Shown piece after piece: positions 1-8,736 of a DNA stretch of 64,000 bases. Within the stretch, counting starts at the first letter, position 1. Every line of letters starts with the position of its first letter. The notes under the pieces were generated by a model. The model was not told the DNA's origin. It saw nothing but the letters and a program-made list of their open reading frames with translations, and did not search any database. Both the position numbers and the translations under genes were made by a program. Source of the DNA: Symsagittifera roscoffensis (taxonomy: Eukaryota; Xenacoelomorpha; Acoela; Convolutidae); NCBI RefSeq assembly GCF_963678635.1, contig NC_087062.1:44904395-44968394 (forward strand). The letters run 5' to 3'.

Positions 1-615
1 GCATAAGAAAATGAAATTTATCTACTCCACCTCAACTCACTACGTGTTCACAAATGGCATCGTACTACATCTCACTGCCTTTCAACATTTTCACAAAATT
101 TGCACCATGAGGAGTGTCCTAGATAAAATTTCTTTTCTGACTACTTACGTCGTCTTGCCATAAAACTTCTTTTCGCTCTTTGTGATTAAAAAGTGGGACG
201 TGGCACGGCCACGCACCCGTTAAAATTAACTTAACTTCACTCACCAAGTATAATCAGTCATCTATGCGGTCCTTTCAATATTAAAACTAAGAAACTCTGT
301 GGCTAGGAAAGTTCTTGAGTTACCCACCCTTCTCGAGCGAGTTTACTCAAACTTACCATGTCGCCACACAGTGAATTTGTGTCTTACACAGGTTAAAAAC
401 TTCAGTCGTGAATAAATAGGTAAATATACTCACCTATGTTCCTTATATACATACATAGATAGTAGTAACTAAAATCAAAAATTTCAACAATTTTAACAAT
501 TGCAACATTTTCAAAGTTTGGTCTGACCAAACTAGATCAAAACAAAAAGTTTCACAAGTTCAATAATCAAAACTTGGTTGATTGGTTTAAGTGTTAGCAC
601 ACAAATACAATCAAG
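1..615 (-). repeat. Probable start (U3) of the 3' LTR of the gypsy element
   Basis: This non-coding stretch lies directly downstream (minus strand) of the polypurine tract, where the 3' LTR should begin; a TG dinucleotide at 613-612 could be its first bases. It contains a TATA-like TATATAAGG at 441-449 on the minus strand, a perfect 9-base inverted repeat with a 1-base centre (515-533), and a GC-rich hairpin near 197-220. No matching copy was found to the right of the element, so calling it LTR rests on position only. If correct, the LTR is longer than 600 bases. Confidence 0.4.
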
Positions 616-641
616 TTTTTTCTCCTTCTCCTCTCTTCCTT
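616..641 (-). promoter_or_regulatory. Polypurine tract
   Basis: On the minus strand this is an almost unbroken run of A and G (about 26 bases), nine bases past the ORF4 stop codon. LTR retroelements keep such a tract immediately before the 3' LTR as the primer for plus-strand DNA synthesis. Its position after the last ORF fits this exactly; the assignment would be firmer with a confirmed LTR boundary. Confidence 0.6.
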
Positions 642-649
642 GGTCATCT

Positions 650-2659
650 TCATTCCATCATTTCTCCATCCTGATGTTCAGCGTCACTGTCTTCCAGGAC
701 TTTCTCTAACATGTCCAGAGAGTTGCGGGCCGTGCCCCAACCCTCCTGTTCCAACAGCCTCGGTTTGCAGCAAGGTAGCAAGTCCACATTCACCTTCTGC
801 TCCCGGTTCCTGCAAAAGCTGTTGTGAAGACATAGGCTCACGTTTCGTTCTAGGTCAGCTCTTAAGACCTCTTTCTTCTCCTCTTCAGTAACACAAGGCG
901 CTCCAGCTACCCGCTTCACCGCTGTGGTGACCGCGTTTCTGTGCGTCAGGAATGCTCGTTTATAGGCTCCTGGTCCTATATCTAGCTGGAAAGATTGATA
1001 GGCTTCCGTGTTCCTCGACATATGACGCTTCGCGCGTTCATACATCCAAGATGTCATCACTGCACGGAACCAAGGCATCAATCTTTGCCTCGACCATATT
1101 CTTTCAATGGCTTTAGGTATCCTCAGAACCTTGCAGGTGGTTCTGAAAAGATCCAAATCACGACTCATTTTTACGTTGCTCAGCTGTTCAGGAGTCGGCA
1201 CGGCCGTCTCCTGCTGACTTGTGTCCGCGTTAGCCTCCAGCCATCTCACTGCTAGCATGGCGCTAACCACCACGATTGACACTTGTTGATTCTGATCGGG
1301 CAACCCCGTAGAGTACAACTCCTCCACGTCCCATACTAGCATCAGATTCCCGCGTTTGGGGTACCACAACGTCTGCACCAAGCAGTGGCAAGGATACTCC
1401 CCATGGGTTTTCACTATGTTCCTTCGGGTCCGATACCCTGAGGCTCCCAGCAACGGTTCCACTTCCATCAGAATTCTATGTAAATCGTCTTTCTCTTCTA
1501 TGGTGGGGAATTCAGTGGGTAAGGCTCCACTCGCTTTCTGTTTCTCGAACTCACTCACATTGCCTTCGTTCAGTATCATGAACTCTTCGCCCACAACGTC
1601 TTGCAACTCGCCTTCGGATCTCTTCGGGACTGCCCGAAAGATCTTTGCCAACAAGTCATATGACCTTTCCGACATTCTGGCCAACCTCACGCACTTTGGC
1701 ACAGAGAAAAGTTGGTCAACCAATACTTGTTGCGTCCTCGCACCCATTACCACCATGTGCGTAGGATACTTGCTATTACAGTATGGCGCGGAGCTTGAAC
1801 CCACCATATATTTTGAGCCAGTAGGTCTGTGATAGGCTTCACTATCCTTCAGATTCATTTCATTTTCTAGAGCTTCTCGCCAGCCTCCAATCTTCTGCTC
1901 TGTTTGTAATGCTCCAGGGAATATTTCCACGCTGAGGGACGTCACTAGCTCATGGGCACGCTCCAGGCGCTCGAGCGATTCTATCGAACTCGTCATGCTA
2001 CAAAATCCCAAGGCTGTGATCAGGTTTACGTCCGTCACCCCATGGCAGTCTGCGACCAACTCCATGGCACTCTTATCTGACATGCTCAATCTCCCGTACA
2101 ATCGTGCCAGTTGTCGATGCTGCTCGCTCAGCGTAATCAGGCAGTGTCCCAGGTTACAAACATGTCCTTCCATCCCACTGTGTTGAGCCAAGCATGTGCC
2201 TTGCTTCAACCAATCGCTCGATGGACTTTCCTCAGGCAGCTCCGTGGATGGATTGCTCTTCCGCTTCGTCGACTTCATGGCCAGCAGATGGTGTATCATG
2301 GCCAGATCATGTAAACTCGCGTCATCATCTAGGTCTAACGTGATATCCGCCGTCATGTCCCAAATTAAACCGGCATTAGGATGAGGACACCAAGAAGGCT
2401 TCATGAGTTCCCACATCGTCACTAGACTGGTTTTCAAGGGACCGTCCCAAGAACCACAATCAAAACTCACTTGTCCCTTTAGCTCGGGAACCGAGGGTTC
2501 GACCACTCGTTCTTCCAAGATAATTCCCAGCTTGGGTTGTTCCACCATCAGCATTCCTGTTTCTTTAATACGTTCGACCCAGAAATTGAGTACTATGACT
2601 TGCTCATAGTCGAAGTACGCTTCCCTGGCTTCTTCATTCACGAAGGGATTATACGCCAT
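650..2659 (-). CDS. ORF4: unrecognised ~669-residue retroelement protein
   Basis: An unbroken reading frame fills the place where an env gene often sits in gypsy elements. I do not recognise a domain. There is no obvious signal peptide, no convincing membrane span and no fusion-peptide-like stretch, so an envelope role is not supported. The protein looks globular: mixed charge, scattered Cys and His, several amphipathic helical stretches and an acidic, low-complexity C-terminus. The frame is open to 2677 (GTG); the first ATG is at 2659. That ATG lies inside the end of ORF3, so start and stop codons overlap across 11 bases, suggesting translation coupled to ORF3. Overlapping arrangement and intact length argue it is expressed with ORF3. 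The function is unknown. Confidence 0.8.
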   Translation of the reverse strand: MAYNPFVNEEAREAYFDYEQVIVLNFWVERIKETGMLMVEQPKLGIILEERVVEPSVPELKGQVSFDCGSWDGPLKTSLVTMWELMKPSWCPHPNAGLIWDMTADITLDLDDDASLHDLAMIHHLLAMKSTKRKSNPSTELPEESPSSDWLKQGTCLAQHSGMEGHVCNLGHCLITLSEQHRQLARLYGRLSMSDKSAMELVADCHGVTDVNLITALGFCSMTSSIESLERLERAHELVTSLSVEIFPGALQTEQKIGGWREALENEMNLKDSEAYHRPTGSKYMVGSSSAPYCNSKYPTHMVVMGARTQQVLVDQLFSVPKCVRLARMSERSYDLLAKIFRAVPKRSEGELQDVVGEEFMILNEGNVSEFEKQKASGALPTEFPTIEEKDDLHRILMEVEPLLGASGYRTRRNIVKTHGEYPCHCLVQTLWYPKRGNLMLVWDVEELYSTGLPDQNQQVSIVVVSAMLAVRWLEANADTSQQETAVPTPEQLSNVKMSRDLDLFRTTCKVLRIPKAIERIWSRQRLMPWFRAVMTSWMYERAKRHMSRNTEAYQSFQLDIGPGAYKRAFLTHRNAVTTAVKRVAGAPCVTEEEKKEVLRADLERNVSLCLHNSFCRNREQKVNVDLLPCCKPRLLEQEGWGTARNSLDMLEKVLEDSDAEHQDGEMME

Positions 2660-5222
2660 CCCCGGTATGCCAGACACATATTGGAATGAATTCAGTTTCC
2701 CTATCTCTTATCGTCTCCAACCACTGTTGTCGTTCGGGGGTAGTCCCTCGAATACTCGCCAGGCGTTTGACCGGGTGGTTTAGCGAATTGTCTGTACATC
2801 TTGTGATGTTTGTTATTGGGCTTGTTCTCCGTCTGGAATTTGCCCTTGCGAGCAGGTGGCGTCCTTTCCCGGGTCCTTTAAGCGACCGGGTGTTTAAGGG
2901 TCCAAAAGTATTGTCATGAGGCAATCCATTCAAGTCTACATGTCGGAGCGAGGTCGAGGAGCTGAATTTCTCCTGCTCTGCTAGCAGCCAATCCACGCCC
3001 GGTATCCGATAAAGTCGCGATACTGTGGGACTTTCTCCGCCAGTCATTCTCATTGCGTCCTCCCGACACGTCAAGGTATTCATGTTCAATTTCGCCGACA
3101 TGTCCGTCTTATATTGACCCCAATGACTAGGATCTGATCTATTCCAAAGCAGCCTGCTGCCTGATTCGATTCCCTCCGCTGGCACGGTACTTGTAGACGG
3201 TCCTGTTGTCGAAGCAGGATTTGTCGTGGCAGGCGGATCGTTCCTCCTAGATGCGGTCTGGGAGTTATTCCTGTTGTTCTGTTCCACCGATCTGCCGAGT
3301 CGGCTTCCAATCGATTGCGGCCTGGGAGGAGGAGCAGTCCCTAGCCTGTCTCTCACGTTTGAACTTGGAGCAACGGTTGCGGCTCCAACCTTCTCCGTTG
3401 CCAAGGGCCCTAGGCGGTTGGCAAGGGATTCGGGCACGGTTGCCCTTATTCTACTCCCTCCGGTCGAATTGGTCCGAGCCAAAGAACCGGTCGCCCTCGA
3501 CTCTTGCTCCGCTTCCCTCAATTGCGTCTGAAACACATCATTAATCCAATGCCTCCCTCGTTGGGTATTGAAGTGCACTCCATCTTTAGTGAGCGCGATG
3601 TGGTCAGTCATGCGCAGCATGTTCTCGAGATCCAGGAGTCGCAACTCGCCAGGGTTGTTTCTCACCAGACTACGGGTCATTTCATTCCACCGCGTCACGT
3701 TGCCATTCATGAAATCTGCAGCTATGGTGCCCACCAAAGGATTTGGTGGTATCGTGCACAAGATCACGAGCTTGGGTCTGTACTTTTCTTTCAATTCGTT
3801 CAAGAGACACACCAATAGAGGTTCCCACTTGTTCTCCGGAGTCACGGGGGCTCTCGAGACGTCATTGGTCCCCAGCATTATTATTAATGTATCCAAATGA
3901 TCCTCGCTCTGGAACTCCATCATTTTGATGACCTGAGCCACTGAGGCTCCTCCAAAGGACAGAATGGTAGTCTGACCATAGACGAAGATCTCATTCAGAT
4001 CTCTCACCAAACTGTCTCCAATGATCAAATGGCGACTCCCTGGGGGAATTACCTGGTCGTTCGTGGCGGGGTTCCAGCTCATGTCATTCAGGCAGGCTCG
4101 AGGATGCTCGGCTGGCACTTGCGTGAACTGATGACGTGCCATCAGATTCTTCCTGATGTCTACCACGCGAGACTTCTCAAAGACTCCACCAGGCGCAGAA
4201 CACGCTATCGTGCGGGTTGTTCGCTCCGAGCTATTTGATGAATGATCACGACGTTGGGAAGGAACGGTCCTAACCAGTGTCCACTCAGTGCCTCTGTTGA
4301 TCTCATCCATCGCGGCTCTGGCCACTTGGTTAAATGATTCCTGAAATTGAGGAGCTAGATAGGTGTCCGAAGGGTCTGGTATCGTGAACCTCTGACTCGA
4401 AGCAGACGGTCGTGTCTGCTGAGGAGCCTCGGGCCCCTTTGTTGCACGCAAATCCAGAACCTCAGGTCCTCTCGATGCGCATAGCTCCTGCGCTGTTGTC
4501 CTGGGGCGTGTGTCGTTGGATCCCTCTGAGGATCTCATGCTCGCCAGGACTTCCGGTGACACTTGGCTCACCTTCGCCATATACAGCTCCTTCAGGTGCT
4601 TTATTTCATCCTCCTTATAAGCCACCTGCAGATCTTCGTATTTCTTCTTCCATTCGTCCCTCTCTCGAGCTATTGCCCTATACTCCTGGAGTTTGGCACA
4701 CAGCTCGCTCTGATCTTTCTCCTTCTTTTCCAGCGTCTCGATCGTCTCTGACGTCTGGATCTCTATCTCGCTCACTCTCACTTTCTTCAAAGGAGGAGCA
4801 GCTGTAGGAGAGTCGACCGAATGTGACGGGCCTGGCCCATCACGTTGTCTCTTCGCTCCGATGAGTGGCTGCGCCGGTTGGACTGGTAAGGGCATCTCAC
4901 CTAGCCGGTGGTCCCTCTGCTCACCTAGTCCTGGCTCACGAGCCAGGTCGTGGCCAGACATTTCTCCACGCCTCCATCTCATCAATCGGTTTCGGCCTCT
5001 CTCGGCGGTCCCGGACTCACCGAAGGCCAACATCAACACGACTTCCGTAGGGCGATTCCCTCGACCCTCTCGTCCTAGTGCATTAAGGAGCGCGACCACA
5101 AACATCGCCAACCCCGGGTCTTCTCGTGTGAAATCACAATCGATCAGCCGCTGATAGATCTCGTCTAGAGTCGCTCCTAGACTCGCTGAGAGGAATTCCA
5201 TGAGTTCGTTCGTGTCACCCAT
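2649..5222 (-). CDS. ORF3: coiled-coil protein with SGNH/GDSL hydrolase domain
   Basis: The 857-residue protein starts at an ATG (5222). Residues ~155-220 form a charged coiled coil; residues ~396-570 are an SGNH-family hydrolase. The blocks are visible: I-G-D-S at 401-404 (nucleophile Ser404), a Gly-Gly turn at 424-425, G-T-N-D at 451-454 (Asn453 for the oxyanion hole) and D-G-V-H at 547-550 (Asp547, His550). All catalytic residues are kept, so an active esterase or acetylhydrolase is plausible; the substrate is unknown. The flanks are Ser/Arg/Pro-rich and look disordered. Esterase domains are known in ORF1 of CR1-like non-LTR elements; a link to that domain is my inference. It lies 445 bases after ORF2 and overlaps ORF4. 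Confidence 0.85.
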   Translation of the reverse strand: MGDTNELMEFLSASLGATLDEIYQRLIDCDFTREDPGLAMFVVALLNALGREGRGNRPTEVVLMLAFGESGTAERGRNRLMRWRRGEMSGHDLAREPGLGEQRDHRLGEMPLPVQPAQPLIGAKRQRDGPGPSHSVDSPTAAPPLKKVRVSEIEIQTSETIETLEKKEKDQSELCAKLQEYRAIARERDEWKKKYEDLQVAYKEDEIKHLKELYMAKVSQVSPEVLASMRSSEGSNDTRPRTTAQELCASRGPEVLDLRATKGPEAPQQTRPSASSQRFTIPDPSDTYLAPQFQESFNQVARAAMDEINRGTEWTLVRTVPSQRRDHSSNSSERTTRTIACSAPGGVFEKSRVVDIRKNLMARHQFTQVPAEHPRACLNDMSWNPATNDQVIPPGSRHLIIGDSLVRDLNEIFVYGQTTILSFGGASVAQVIKMMEFQSEDHLDTLIIMLGTNDVSRAPVTPENKWEPLLVCLLNELKEKYRPKLVILCTIPPNPLVGTIAADFMNGNVTRWNEMTRSLVRNNPGELRLLDLENMLRMTDHIALTKDGVHFNTQRGRHWINDVFQTQLREAEQESRATGSLARTNSTGGSRIRATVPESLANRLGPLATEKVGAATVAPSSNVRDRLGTAPPPRPQSIGSRLGRSVEQNNRNNSQTASRRNDPPATTNPASTTGPSTSTVPAEGIESGSRLLWNRSDPSHWGQYKTDMSAKLNMNTLTCREDAMRMTGGESPTVSRLYRIPGVDWLLAEQEKFSSSTSLRHVDLNGLPHDNTFGPLNTRSLKGPGKGRHLLARANSRRRTSPITNITRCTDNSLNHPVKRLASIRGTTPERQQWLETIRDRETEFIPICVWHTGDGV

Positions 5223-5667
5223 TTCTTATCGTGTTGATTCTTGCTGTCGTGTAGTGTCTTCTTGTGTCGTTTCGATTCAATGGATTCAATTAACAATTTC
5301 TGATCAATCAAGATCTAAAAAACAAGTCGCGACTTAGAACCATCATTTTTGGATACAACATCAATCAATTCTCTAAAATTCTCCATTGAAATTCTTTTTT
5401 CAATTCTGATTTAAAATTTTAGCACCAAGGTGGATCGTCCACCTTTGCCTTTGTCAGAGTAGCACGAATGTGCGCTGTCACCTTGATGACCTGGAGTGCC
5501 CCAGGTCTTTTATGACACAAACATAAAACCTATCATAACAATAGCATAACATAGACACATAAACATCACACACCTATACTATCATATAAAAACCTAATCC
5601 CTAATAAAAACTTAATCCTAATCTAAACTTAATCCTAATCTCTGTCAAGTTACCTAATAAAAACCAC
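5223..5667 (-). promoter_or_regulatory. ORF2-ORF3 gap with three hairpins
   Basis: A non-coding gap between two retroelement ORFs. It holds a perfect 8-bp stem with a 3-base loop (5427-5434 with 5438-5445), a 4-bp stem (5462-5465 with 5470-5473) and a 7-bp stem with 6-base loop (5488-5494 with 5501-5507), all within 81 bases. The rest is AT-rich, with repeated cctaatc-like words at 5590-5640. Because ORF3 cannot be reached by simple readthrough or frameshifting, this gap may carry a subgenomic promoter, an internal ribosome entry structure or a splice acceptor; that role is inferred. Confidence 0.45.
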
Positions 5668-8600
5668 TTATTGCCGAGCGCAATCCCAGCATATACTCAG
5701 ATAGTATTTTTTATGTAAGTAGACTTCTATGTCAGTCTCTGAAAATATCACATGCACAAGAGCGTACAACTCTCTCGGGTGTAGCTTCCCTCTATTGGGA
5801 TCGTATACTGGCAACGAGAGAGAGGTCACAACTCTCTCAACCAGGAAATCCCTAAGTCGAGTCAAGGCCAATACCAAGCTCTCCGGATTCACGTGTTGCC
5901 TATCAGTAGCTTTCGTAACCAAAAAACACAAATATTTCCCTGGTATCTGTGATGCAACAGGGGGCAACGCTATCATTCCTCCTACACCAGGCCTCTGTTT
6001 CCACAAAAACTCTATATTCTTGTACTCTCTTTTAAAGTCAGCTGCTAGTGCTGTTTTGAAGCTTACGTCCGCGGTTATCGCTATGGCGCACGTGCGTTCC
6101 GTGAGTATGAAATCGCTGTCCGTTATGACGATATTGTTCGAATAATGGTTCGGTAGATCAAAATACGATTCAAAGATTCGTCCAAAAGGCGGTTTTTTAG
6201 CGTTCTCGCCCTCTGTCTCTAGTTCTCCGGTTTCTCTTGCCGATTTCAATTTTTTTATTATCAGATTTTCGGTGTGGGTGAGTCCTACCCCCACTCCCCG
6301 GACAAAAATATCCATCGACGTCCCCGTCGATCGCCCAAAGTCTAGGAGATCGAGGTTGGATTGTGGAACACGTAGAGGACCATCTGGGGCGACCCAGTTG
6401 GACTCGGTATTGTCATGACTGATGTATTTGACGCCGTCTCTATCGACGTCCTGAATCGTCAGGATCGTCTCTTTTGGATCTGTCGGCAGATCATGGAGCC
6501 ATTCGAGCACGCGCAAGTTAGTTAGTTCTTGCTCATGAGTCTGTTCCGCTTCTGGTTCGAACTCCACTTCTGGTTCTGATCGATCGTCGATCCAATCTTG
6601 ATCCATATCGTTCACAAGGTCGATTTCTTCTAGCATCGCCACTTCGTCCAGTCCCACCAGCGAGTCTATGACATCACTCACTACTATCCTGTCTACAACG
6701 AAGTTCTCGCCGTACGGATTGTATTTCTTCTGGTTTTTTCCTCTCTTGCTTTGGCGCGTTTCCATAGTGAGAGGAAAGTCAGGCTGTATTCCTTTGTCAA
6801 TTTCGGTTTGTTCCGGGCAGTCCCAGTCTTCTTCGGCATAAGGTAGAGTTTCATCGTCCACCTCTACTCGCTCGGTCAACTCGAGATCCAGTGGTAGATC
6901 GCAATCGTCCACCACCTCATTCCCGTCGTTCTTGTCGCGAGTACCCCTTTCATTCACTTCACAAGCAGGATCCACTATCAAATAGTCTCCCTCTTGCATG
7001 TCCGCTGGGATGCACCAATCCTCTGACGAGGCATTGTGTGGTTTGATGTTCTCGTAATGAGCTGCTCTTCCAGTGCTCAATCGATAAAAACGACCTCCTT
7101 GGTGCACCTCTGTTATCTGAAATGGACCACGCCATTTCTTTAATAATTTCTTGGTTCCTTTTGGTGGAACCACTTCCTGGAACACCCAGACGTAGTCGCC
7201 AACTGAGTAGGCTTTCGCATCAGCTGTCCTTTTATCAAACCTCCTTTTTTGTCTAATTTGCGCCTGTTGCGTGTTCCTCCTGCATAAGTCATTGAGATCC
7301 TGCTGTCTTCTAATAACATCCCGCACGTACGTTTGCGGTGCTGTCCTCTTCTCCTCATATTCAGGGTAGAAAAACGTCAACGGGAGCGCTTTTTCATGAC
7401 CCGTTAACATCATGTGCGGACTTATTCCCGTGGTGGAATGCTCCGTGCTGTTGTAAGCACCCATCACTTGCGGCAAGTGCTTGTCCCAGTCATCCATGTA
7501 GCGTGAGCAGTAGACTCTCAACATGGATACCAGTGTGCGATTCTGCCTCTCGACTAGGCCATTCGTTTGCGGGTGATAAGTGGTCGAGTGGGCCTGCGCT
7601 ACCTGCGACCTTTTAATTAACTCTTTCGTGAGATCACCTACGAATGCTTTGCCATTGTCCGATTGGAACGTGATGGGGCAGCCATGCCTTGCTATCCACA
7701 CATTTATCAAATGATCGCATGTTTCTTCTGCCGATGCTGTTATGCACGGTGCTGCCTCCGCATACTTCGTAAAATGGTCGATCATTACCAGCACCTGATT
7801 ATAGCCCTTTGCTGTCATACAGATTTTCTGATGATCAATTTGCACCACTTCGTTGAAACCTGACGACTCTATTGACTGTAGGGGGAACCTTAGCTTCCTG
7901 GGATCCTTCGCCTGCTGACATGACAGGCATGCTGCGATCCACTTCTCACAAGCCTTCTTCAATCCCGGCCATTCGAATCGTTTCTGTATCCTGTTATACA
8001 CTTTGTCCACGCCTTGATGGCCCATCTGATCATGTGAGCGAAAGAGCAATTCGGTCTGGTACAACTGTGGTACCACTATTGAATTGTATTTATAGAGGAC
8101 CTTGTCCTCCTCTTTTCGTTTGCAGGCTACGATTCCGTCCTTGTTCAGGTACAACAAGTCGTTTCGCTTCAGGTAGAATTGCTTCAGGATTTTGTAGCTG
8201 TCTTCTTCCAAATCTTCCTTGTCTGGTGCTCCATTCTCGATCCATCTCTTCAGACTGCTCGTCATTCTGTCATTTCGTTGAGCCCTTAGGAGATCCGAGA
8301 GCCTGTACCTGGCTTTCAAATACGTCTTCACCACGTTCATTTGCCCACTCATTATCTCCGGAACATGAGCATTGTCCATCAACTTGACACACCATATCTT
8401 TTTCAAAGGCGTCGCTTCCTGCAGAGATGGTTCCAGATTGGTACGGACGACCGTACCATGTGGCAGCAATCTGGTTGGGCGTTTCGAAACTGCTATCAGC
8501 TCGAGCTCGTCCGCGGCATTATCTACCACAGTGCCCTCTTCATCTGAGGTGTATCTGTCCCTGTCTGGATCCTGATGTGTTTCCCGGTCCAGCCCACGCT

Positions 8601-8736
8601 GCTTCCAGTCTACCAATAAGGAGTGGATTGCGACTTCTGACATATCGGAATTGGAAGTTGTTTCAGACGTGTTGTCCCAGGACTGGGGTCCCGAGTCAAC
8701 ACTTGAGTCGACTGATTCTCCAACATCATATTCCAA
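5668..8736 (-). CDS. ORF2: Ty3/gypsy integrase with long tail ending in a macro domain
   Basis: The frame is open from 8841 with no ATG near its start (the track-style start at 8736 is TTG), so it is probably reached by a frameshift from ORF1. Numbering from 8736: zinc-binding HHCC at H235, H240, C270, C273; catalytic core D301, D360, E396 (35 residues between the last two, as in retroviral integrases); a GPF motif at 537-539. No chromodomain follows. Residues ~560-860 are acidic and unrecognised. Residues ~870-1013 match a macro domain of the OARD1/TARG1 type: strand order and the V-T-K motif (940-942) are kept, but the Gly-rich loop that holds the catalytic Asp in that family reads D-P-N-R-G-K here, so ADP-ribose binding is more likely than hydrolysis. 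Confidence 0.92.
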   Translation of the reverse strand: MEYDVGESVDSSVDSGPQSWDNTSETTSNSDMSEVAIHSLLVDWKQRGLDRETHQDPDRDRYTSDEEGTVVDNAADELELIAVSKRPTRLLPHGTVVRTNLEPSLQEATPLKKIWCVKLMDNAHVPEIMSGQMNVVKTYLKARYRLSDLLRAQRNDRMTSSLKRWIENGAPDKEDLEEDSYKILKQFYLKRNDLLYLNKDGIVACKRKEEDKVLYKYNSIVVPQLYQTELLFRSHDQMGHQGVDKVYNRIQKRFEWPGLKKACEKWIAACLSCQQAKDPRKLRFPLQSIESSGFNEVVQIDHQKICMTAKGYNQVLVMIDHFTKYAEAAPCITASAEETCDHLINVWIARHGCPITFQSDNGKAFVGDLTKELIKRSQVAQAHSTTYHPQTNGLVERQNRTLVSMLRVYCSRYMDDWDKHLPQVMGAYNSTEHSTTGISPHMMLTGHEKALPLTFFYPEYEEKRTAPQTYVRDVIRRQQDLNDLCRRNTQQAQIRQKRRFDKRTADAKAYSVGDYVWVFQEVVPPKGTKKLLKKWRGPFQITEVHQGGRFYRLSTGRAAHYENIKPHNASSEDWCIPADMQEGDYLIVDPACEVNERGTRDKNDGNEVVDDCDLPLDLELTERVEVDDETLPYAEEDWDCPEQTEIDKGIQPDFPLTMETRQSKRGKNQKKYNPYGENFVVDRIVVSDVIDSLVGLDEVAMLEEIDLVNDMDQDWIDDRSEPEVEFEPEAEQTHEQELTNLRVLEWLHDLPTDPKETILTIQDVDRDGVKYISHDNTESNWVAPDGPLRVPQSNLDLLDFGRSTGTSMDIFVRGVGVGLTHTENLIIKKLKSARETGELETEGENAKKPPFGRIFESYFDLPNHYSNNIVITDSDFILTERTCAIAITADVSFKTALAADFKREYKNIEFLWKQRPGVGGMIALPPVASQIPGKYLCFLVTKATDRQHVNPESLVLALTRLRDFLVERVVTSLSLPVYDPNRGKLHPRELYALVHVIFSETDIEVYLHKKYYLSICWDCARQ

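Noticed and set aside
650-2659. ORF4 as a retroviral envelope
   Set aside because: No signal peptide, membrane anchor or fusion region could be seen.
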